A model generated the notes under the pieces. The model had not been told where the DNA came from, did not search any database, and saw only the letters and a list, made by a program, of their open reading frames with translations. Shown piece by piece: positions 12,571 to 21,500 of a stretch of 64,000 bases of DNA. The stretch comes from Neoarius graeffei (lineage: Eukaryota; Chordata; Actinopteri; Siluriformes; Ariidae). The translations under genes and the position numbers were made by a program. How positions within the stretch are numbered: position 1 is the stretch's first letter; each line of letters starts with the position of its first letter. Location: NCBI RefSeq assembly GCF_027579695.1, contig NC_083587.1, forward strand, positions 53,947,521 through 54,011,520, read 5' to 3'.

Positions 12571-15500
12571 CCTTCAGCATTAATGACGCCTTCCCAGTTG
12601 TACAAGCTACCCATGTCACGTGCGCTACTGCACCCTCATACCATCATCTTTTGAACTGTACACTGATGAGCTGGATGGTCCTTCTCCTCTTTGAGTCTTT
12701 TGTTGCCCCATCCCAACTCTTTGAAATGTGTTGCTGCTATCAAATTAAAAATAAGCATATATTTTTCAAAAAAATTCAGTTTCAACAGTTTGCTATGTTG
12801 TCTTTGTACCATTTTCAATGAAATATAGAGTTTCCTTGATTTTGCAAATTATTGCACTCTGGTTTTAGTTACAGTTTACACAGCGTTCCATCATCTTTGG
12901 CGTTGGGGCTGTATGTAGCCATTAATCATGTCCAGCTAAAAAGATTGTGCTGATACACAAGACTCCTATCATAACTGTTGAACTTTTTAATGACCTTTTG
13001 AAGAGTTGAGCAGGTTTGAGATTTGCCAAAAATAAGGCTGGTTTTGAAGACTTGCGCACAGGCGGAACATGCGGTCTACCTAGGTGGCCTCGTTTTCCCT
13101 TTCTCCAAAATTAAACAAACTAATAAAGTGACTTGATATGATTGTGTGCATGCCGAGTCATGAAGCATTGTATAACCAATTAATTGTCTGTGCGTAGCAA
13201 GTGACAGATTTGTTTGTTTTTCTGTTCCAGGTTCCATGTCCCCAGCTGCTGCGCTGAGCCCGAGGCCTTCACTCATGCTGTGTCAGATGCGCGCTGTGTG
13301 TTCGACATGGGGGTAAGTCAGCTGCACCTTTACAGTACCGCCAGCCATTTTATGTTACTCTGTGTACTTGCGTTCTGAAAGGGTGCAAGTGTACGTATGC
13401 CCTGCTTTAATAGCCTGCCTCATGTAAAATTGTGGTGTGTTTGGTTTAGGCTGAACTTGGGTTTGCCATGAGTATTCTAGACATTGGTGGAGGCTTTGAT
13501 GGCGTCGAGGCTCAATTAGAAAAGGTAATGTATATTTTAAAGTCATGTTTTACTCATTAGGTAGCTCCTCCGGTTAGAAAGCGGAGAGGTTTGATATGTA
13601 CAATGGCATATTAGGGCTATTGTACTTTTTTTTTTTTTTTTAAAGGAAGAAGAAATATGGAACTGGGAGAAGGGGTAATTTTCCGAGAAGGAGAACTCTG
13701 ATTTAAAAAGTCACATTTTTTTTTTTTTTTGAGAAGAAAATTTGTAGTGTTTTTTGTTTGTCAAGGAGACACATTGCTTCACTTTGAAATGTGGGATCAG
13801 TGTCATCACACTACAGACTCCATGGCTGATCTGAGAGTTCTAGGAAATGCAGTCTTTCCTCCTTGATCACGTAATATAAAAGAATAAAGTGCAAAGAGAT
13901 TTTCAAGTACATTTCCCAGAATGCATTGCAACCAGGAAATATGACTGTCTCAGAATGAGGGTCCCGTAAATTTGCGGCACTTGGAATTTCTGACCTTTTT
14001 GTCACAAATTTGACTCTATAGTCCATGGATTAAAGTTTTCTGTCAACTGAACTCTCCCAAGGCCAAATGTGAGGTCGGTGCTGATCCGAGGAGAATTAAA
14101 ATGACGGGTGGTTGGGTAGAGATTGGGTTATAACACTGATGTGTTGCAACACCATCAACTATCAGCAGGGTTTATTTAACGTTTTTGTTTTTGAGCCATG
14201 CTTTGTGTCGTTCATTTCCTATGTTTGATCATGTTTAAACGTTCGCTGTCTACAGTGCGGCATTAAAAAAACATGCGCTGTCAAAATTGGCAAAATACAT
14301 TCCCATGTGCTTGGCGTGCTTGTGCCTGACCATTTCTGTTTTGTATTAAATTAAATCTTGCCAAAATGACTTGGTTCAAACTTGGGCATATAGAAATAGA
14401 GCATGTTAAAAAAAAAAAAAAACACGAAAAAATAAACCCCGGAAAGCCCGCTCCTCTGCTTCAGCCAGACTTGAAGACCCGACAGTGCAATGCTTGCAGA
14501 CTGTCAGAAGTAATTAGACCTAAATTTATAGCTAACAAATCAGCAGACGCCCCAACAGTTATTTTCGTTAGGCCAGTGTGTAAGGTATGTTAGAACCGTG
14601 CCTTATAGCCTACGTTATATCACAATTTAAAGGACGTTTGAGGAGTTGGAGGCTGCGAGCGCAATGATGTTCCGACATGCGCTAAACTTTATTCCCTGAA
14701 AATCATACACCAGCGTTCAATGCCCCAAACAGTCAAAATGTCTAGAAGACTACGGTTAAATAATCATCATAGCCTACTAAGTTAAATTACGTCAAAACAT
14801 CTGTTTCTGGCCTATGAAATGATGGAGGAAAATGAGAACGAACGCAAAGTAGATAGCAGCCAACTTCACACGATCTTTTAGGTAATTTAACACTCATGTT
14901 GGCCACAATATTTCTCTTAATAAAATCTTGAATTGTTTTTGAAGTCGTATTCAACACAAAGTAAGGTCAAACCCCAATTTTAATTTAAGCGAAGATCCAA
15001 ACTTTTTTCTATATTGACGTTCGGCACAGAGGAGCATGTCATTCTGCTTTCGGTTTCGGCAGCATGGATGCGCTTTACATGAAAGAAGGCACTGATGTGT
15101 CTGCCATTGATAAAGGTGTAAAACAAGTGGAGGTGGGCTTGGCTGTACGAAATAGGTGAAAACGGAAAGCCATTTAGTTCATGGTGCAAAAAACTAAACA
15201 TTCCAGGCGCTTGCATTTGTGTGGTTTGCCACAAAAAATAATATACGGGAGCAATGGAAAGAAAGTGCAATAAATTGAATATATTAATCCATTAATTAAT
15301 TGATGATAAAGTTATCAGTTCTAAGTTAACCATTCTCAGAATTTCATCGAAATCCACCCATAACCCCCTGTAAATTTTCAGTCAAATAATTTTTTTTTTG
15401 CTTTAATCCATGATAGTCTCGGAATGAGTTTTTACATCTCATAAATTTGACTTTAATCTTGGAAATATTGGGGGGGGTTTCCGATGAATTACCCCTCCCT

Positions 15501-18500
15501 CAACTGTGCAACTTTTTTTTTAACCTACAATGGCTCTAATATGCTGTTGTAGATTTTAAAAAATAAAAAAAAAAAAATTCTCAGCTCATTAGTGCAGAGC
15601 TGCACCACCATCTGCTGGACAAAAAGGGGCATGTTGGAGGAAAATCGATGCTGGGGAGCAGTGATACAGCCAGTCAGTGTTACCACCCTGAAGCTGCTGC
15701 TTTTCTTATCACACCACATCATGTTAGTGTTTTTTAGGTTCTTTTCCCTCATAAAACGCTGTGCTTTCCCTCATAAAACGTGTGCTTTTTATCCTTTTAT
15801 AGTGCCTTTAATGTCGTGGAACATCATGAAGCAAGTTGGTTCCTGCTTCACTTATCTGAAGCACTATAAGCGATTGTTCCTTCACCAGCCTTTCTTTTAT
15901 TCTCCGTGTAAACAAGACAAAAAGAGATTGAGCGCATTCATTTTCTATAACCGTATCCTCCTTCCGGCGGCACGGTGGTGTAGTGGTTAGCGCTGTCGCC
16001 TCACAGTAAGAAGGTCCGGGTTCGAGCCCCGTGGCGGGCGAGGGTCTTTCTGTGCGGAGTTTGCATGTTCTCCCCGTGTCTGCGTGGGTTTCCTCCGGGT
16101 GCTCCGGTTTCCCCCACAGTCCAAAGACATGCAGGTTAGGTTAACTGGTGACTCTAAATTGACCGTGAGTGTGAATGGTTGTCTGTGTCAGCCCTGTGAT
16201 GACCTGGCGACTTGTCCAGGGTGTACCCCGCCTTTCGCCCGTAGTCAGCTGGGATAGGCTCCAGCTTGCCTGCGACCCTGTAGAATGAGTATCCTTATTC
16301 CTCTTCGTCCCGGATGGGACATAAGGCTTCCACTAGCTCTCTCCACCTTGCCCTGTCTTGTGTGACCTTGTGTGCCTCACCCCATCTCATCCAGCTCTGC
16401 CAAAACTGTCCTGCGGCAGGTGGCTTTTGGGTGTCCTGGGTCCCCCCCCCCCCCCGGTGGTGCCCATCTTGGGGCGATCTTTGGGATGCATTGACTGTCC
16501 ATCCTCAGTGTGTGCCCAAGCCAGGTCAGCCTTCTCTTTCTGATTTCTGTGATGATGCTATGACAGCCAGTCTTTCTGGACAGCTCTTCATTCTTGATTT
16601 TGTTGGGCCAGAATATGTGGCAGATTTTACGGAGGCATCCATTATGGAAGGCTTGGATCTTGTTCATGCCTGTTTTCACAACTCTCCAGTATTCTGGTCC
16701 ATATAGCAGAACAGATTTAACATTGCTATTGTACAGACGGATCTTGGTTTTGAGGGAATACTGTTTGGATTTCCAGATGGGACCAAGTCTAGCAAATGAA
16801 CTATGAGCTTTACCAAGTCTTGCCTTGATGTCTTTCTGGGCTCCATTGTCCTTACTGATGATTACTGGTCTGCTCGGGCCTAAAGCAAATAACAGTAGCG
16901 CTGGAGATAATTCAACTCTCAGGCTTGTATTAATCAAAATCTGACCAATCAGATTCGAGAATACAACATTACTGTGGTGTAAGATTATGCTATACTGCCT
17001 CAGGTTGTCTTGGCTTAATTTATTTATTTATTTTTTTGTTCCATTTGTTATTTCTAACGCAGGTGAATACTGGTATTGTTTTGTGGGTTCTCTTCCCCTC
17101 CCCACTTACAGGTTTTTTTTTTGTTGTTTTTTTTTATTTGGTATGAATTGTTCTGTGATGCAGGTGAACAGAGCGTTGAAACCCATGCTGGATGCGTACT
17201 TCCCTCAGTCAACGGGCGTGTCGGTTATCGCTGAACCTGGAGCCTACTATGTGTATGCTGCTTTCTCACTGGCTGTGAGCGTCATCTCAAAGAAAATGGC
17301 AGCTCAGGATGCCAAGCATCATGTACATGGTCAGTGCTGTGCAAAGTTTTATTATAATAGTCTTTTTATTATTATTTGTACAGCATGTTTTGTGCACAAA
17401 ATTGGAGGTGGATGATTTTTCTATAACCCAAAATAAAATTTCTGATAATGTAGCAAGTACATGAATGTGTACGCAGTTTGATGCAGTGATATCTTTGGGA
17501 TATTTAATTTTGAAGCTCCTCTTTAACTGTTAATTGCATCAATTGAGTAGAACTTATCTTTCCACGTTTTATGTGGTGGTGTTTTCTACATTTTACGTGG
17601 AAAGATGACGTGCCCCGACGTTTTTCCCTTTGACACACCCATCCTATGTCGAGTGATGTCACCTGTGAACTTTCTAGAGGAAATCGAGAAATGCTGCGGC
17701 CTTGTAAAACACCATTTCAATTATTTAGGTCACTAACATGTATTTAAAGCGGTCATTTGTGTCGGCTTGCTATAAAGCTTTGCAACTAGACGCTCCCAGC
17801 TGTATTTTGGGGAAAGTATGTGGCAAAATTTCTAGCCGTTCATATTTAAAAATTGGAAAACGGGCACAGAATTAACTGATTTTTAACTGAATTTCAGTCT
17901 TAGTTTCAGGTTGAAAGAACAAATGAGAGAAATTGAATCCTTTACTCAAACGGGATAATTAATCTGCGGATGGGTGTCTATTTCTTTCTCTCTCCCCCTT
18001 TCAGATGTGCTGTCTGGAGATGACGAACTAGAGTTTGTGTATTGTCTGAACGATGGTGTGTTTGGCTCCTTTGCCTATAAATTGTTGGAGGAATCTGTTC
18101 CTGTTCCATCTCTACTCAAGGTGAAGCATTTTCAGCTCTGAGACACTGCCAGTGCTTAACCTTCAGCCCTATATGGATTGGGTTTTTGTTTGTCAGGGAG
18201 ATGCTGGGAATGTGGGGTTGTGTTTAACACACCCCCCCCCCCCAAAAAAAAAAAAAGAATGGAAAAATTTTTAAATCTGGTATCTGGACAGCAATGAAAT
18301 GACCATGGGAGCAGGTTGTTTTCTATGAACTGGTATGTTTGCATCATGTGATCACACTCCAGTTAAACAAAAAAACAAAACATGGTGTCCAAGTGGTAGA
18401 GAGACATCCGTTTTTCATTTTGATGAATCGTGACAGTCACGGACATGTGCAACCAGATAGGACTGTTTGGTGAAAACAGTCGAAAATTCGTCCTGTAGTT

Positions 18501-21500
18501 TTATCATAGGAAGCCTTAAAAAAAAAAAAAAGCCAACCCAGATGGAAATAGTTAGAGGAGTGCCTCTAAAATATGAAATTACCCCAGAGGCCCATGCAAA
18601 TTTCATCCCATCTGGATAGGGTGTATGACGGTTATGAATCGAAGGTCTATAATTTCACCATAATTGCTACCATAGAACTTTAAATTTAGCTATTGTAGGT
18701 TTCACTGTGCATGATGTGTACACGTTGCTCAAAATTTAAATCCTGTACCAATCATATTGTATTGGATGCTTAAATTTAATATTACCTGAGTAGTAGACCT
18801 GTGTGTGGTATTAGATAACTGTACCTCATCCTTGCTAGGAGTAAAAATGGGTGTCCCCCAAGTATCAGTTTTGGGTCCTATTTTATTTTCTATTTATATA
18901 AATAATTTAGGTATGGATCTGAAACAAACAAAGGCTCATCTTTATGCAGATGATACTATTTTGTACACCTCTGCTACATCATTGAAGGAAGCAATTCATT
19001 ATCTACAGTCTGCTTTTAGTCAGGTACAAAAATCTTTGGTAGGATTTTTAATACAAGGTGGTACTCCAATAGAGAGATTAACTTCCTACAAATACTTAGT
19101 ATGTATTTGGTTGGATGATAAATTGTCTTTTGGGGTCCATATTGAGTGTCTTTTAAAGGAGTACGCCACCCCCAGGTGAAATTGAGTCAGTCCCTGCAGT
19201 CCCTAGAGTTGGATGAGTGAGCCAAAGCGTTTTGTAGCCGACCCAGCCATTGCCCTGATCTAGAAACGCCCCGGTTAGCTTTAGCTTAGCGTAGTCGGTG
19301 TAATCCGGTGTGTCCAGCTAGCATTGTCGTTGCAAAAGTGAATCAAATAACTCAAGATTTTTATCATGATTTCTCAGGACCTGTACATTCACGTCGAGTA
19401 CACATCAATGCAAATTAACACGAAGGGATTTACTAGACCAATTTATATCTGGAACTATTTTCGGCCACAGCACAGGCAAAGCACCGCTGCAGGCGCAAAG
19501 ACCCCACGCAGCACCTGAAAACCCCCGACTTCCATCAATACACCAGCGTGACTACTAAGTTGTGGTGCTGCGTGGTGTCTTTGCGCCTGCAGCGGTGCTT
19601 TGCCTGTGCTGTGGCCGAAAATAGTTCCAGATATAAATTGGTCTAGTAAATCCCTTCGTGTTAATTTGCATTGATGTGTGTACTCGACGTGAATGTACAG
19701 GTCATGAGAAATAATTATAAAAAATCTTGAGTTATTTGATTCACTTTTGCAACGACAATGCTAGCTGGACACGCCGGATTACAGCGACTACGCTAAGCTA
19801 AAGCTAACCGGGGCGTTTCTAGATCAGGGCAATGGCTGGGTCGGCTACAGAACGCTTTGGCTAACTCATCCAACTGCAGGGACTGACTCAATTTCACCTG
19901 GGGGTGGCGTACTCCTTTTTAAAAAAAAAAACTCAGACCCAAGTTAGATCTTTAAAGTTAGATTAAAGAAGTGCTTTTCCTTTTTCAGCAAGGAAAAGGC
20001 TGGTGCACAGCACATTATCAGTGGATTACGGTGACCTAATTTATATGCACTCTACTTCATCTGTTATGAGAGAAACTAGATGTACTATACCATTCAGCCT
20101 TGCGTTTCATTACAGGTGCAGTAGCTAGGACTCCCCACTGCACTCTGTATGAAACTGTACAATGGTCCTCACACGCTCTCAGAACGAAATTCCATTTATT
20201 GATTTTCGTTGTTAAAGCATTAATGGGTAAATTACCCTTCTATATTTCAAACTTGCTTACTTACCATAATAGTGTTTATAGGACAAGGTCATCAGAAAAA
20301 AAAATACGACTAATTATTCCATCAGCAAGAACAGAACTTGGTCAAACAGCTTTCTCATCATATGCACCAAATGTCTGGAATGAACTCCAAAATCTAGAAT
20401 CACGTCCGTCTTTCAATACTTTTTAAAAACCTCTTAATGTCAACTCTGACTGAACAGTGCAATTAATTGTTTTTTAAGTAGGTGCCTTTTTGTGTGTCTG
20501 TATTAGCTTGTTTGTCGTTTGTGTTTTTAGTATGTATAGTATGGGATTTGTGGTGTAGTATGTAACTGTCTTGTTTTTATGTATTTTGAAACTTTTTGCC
20601 GCCAGTCTTGGCCAGGACTCCCTGGGAGAAGAGTTATTGTAACTCAATGGGACTTTTCCTGGTTAAATTAATAAAAATGGATGAAATAATAATCTATTAA
20701 AGGGATAGTTCGGGATTTTTGACATGAATCTGTATGGCATCCCCATCGATAGTGTTGTGCAAACACACTGACTTACCCCTGACAGCATCCTGAGAGTCCA
20801 GTTCTTGTCCAGTTTTGGTCCAGACGAAAGTAGTCCGGCAAGTTTGTTGGGGTCACGAAAGTAAAACATTTTTCGTTTCAAAACAGTACGTGTTCAAAAG
20901 AGTGATATATTTGCATCACAAAACCGTTGTCAAATAAAAAGTCAGACCTTGAAATCGCTTGGCACTATTTTCTCTCCCTTCTTATCACTGCGCGCTGCCG
21001 GCTTCATCCAGCTGCGGCTCCAGCTTCAAGGATAAGCTGGAGCCGCATAAGGAGGAGTCCCGGCGGGTGGTTTGTATTCGATTCGTTTATATCCCGACCG
21101 TGTTAGCTGTCAGATTTATGTTCATGGACCCGGTAAGCTGGTAAATAATATTTATTTTTTTCTTTACCAAATTCTAACAGAAAACGAGAGCGCCCGAAAG
21201 GGAAAGCTGAGCCGAGCCGCCTCACGGCTGTAATGCAAATTGCTTTCCTCCTCAGTATACAAGTGCGCTTCCATGTCAGGGAAAAAGAAACTACCACTGC
21301 TGCCTATGTAGTGCCCTATTTATACAAATAAGAGTCATTCAGATTCAGCCATGACACGGAGCAAAAACATGGCTGAATCCTGAATGACTCCTATTTGTAT
21401 AAATAGGGCACTACATAGGCAGCAGTGGTAGTTTCTTTTTCCCTGACATGGAAGCGCACTTGTATACTGAGGAGGAAAGCAATTTGCATTACAGCCGTGA

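Larger units (their letters stand above)
13525..17163 (+). other. azin1 intron 7 (3.6 kb)
   Basis: Contains a full-length SINE (15964-16286) and a LINE fragment (16377-16937, minus). For 13525-15960 I see poly-A/T tracts and unclassified sequence, with no gene. Confidence 0.55.

Noticed and set aside
15970..16045. tRNA genes at SINE heads
   Set aside because: A and B boxes are present, but no cloverleaf with paired acceptor stem; the sequence continues into the SINE body.
16314..16706. Plus-strand frame [20 protein letters not shown] as a gene
   Set aside because: It is the antisense of the LINE fragment 16377-16937.
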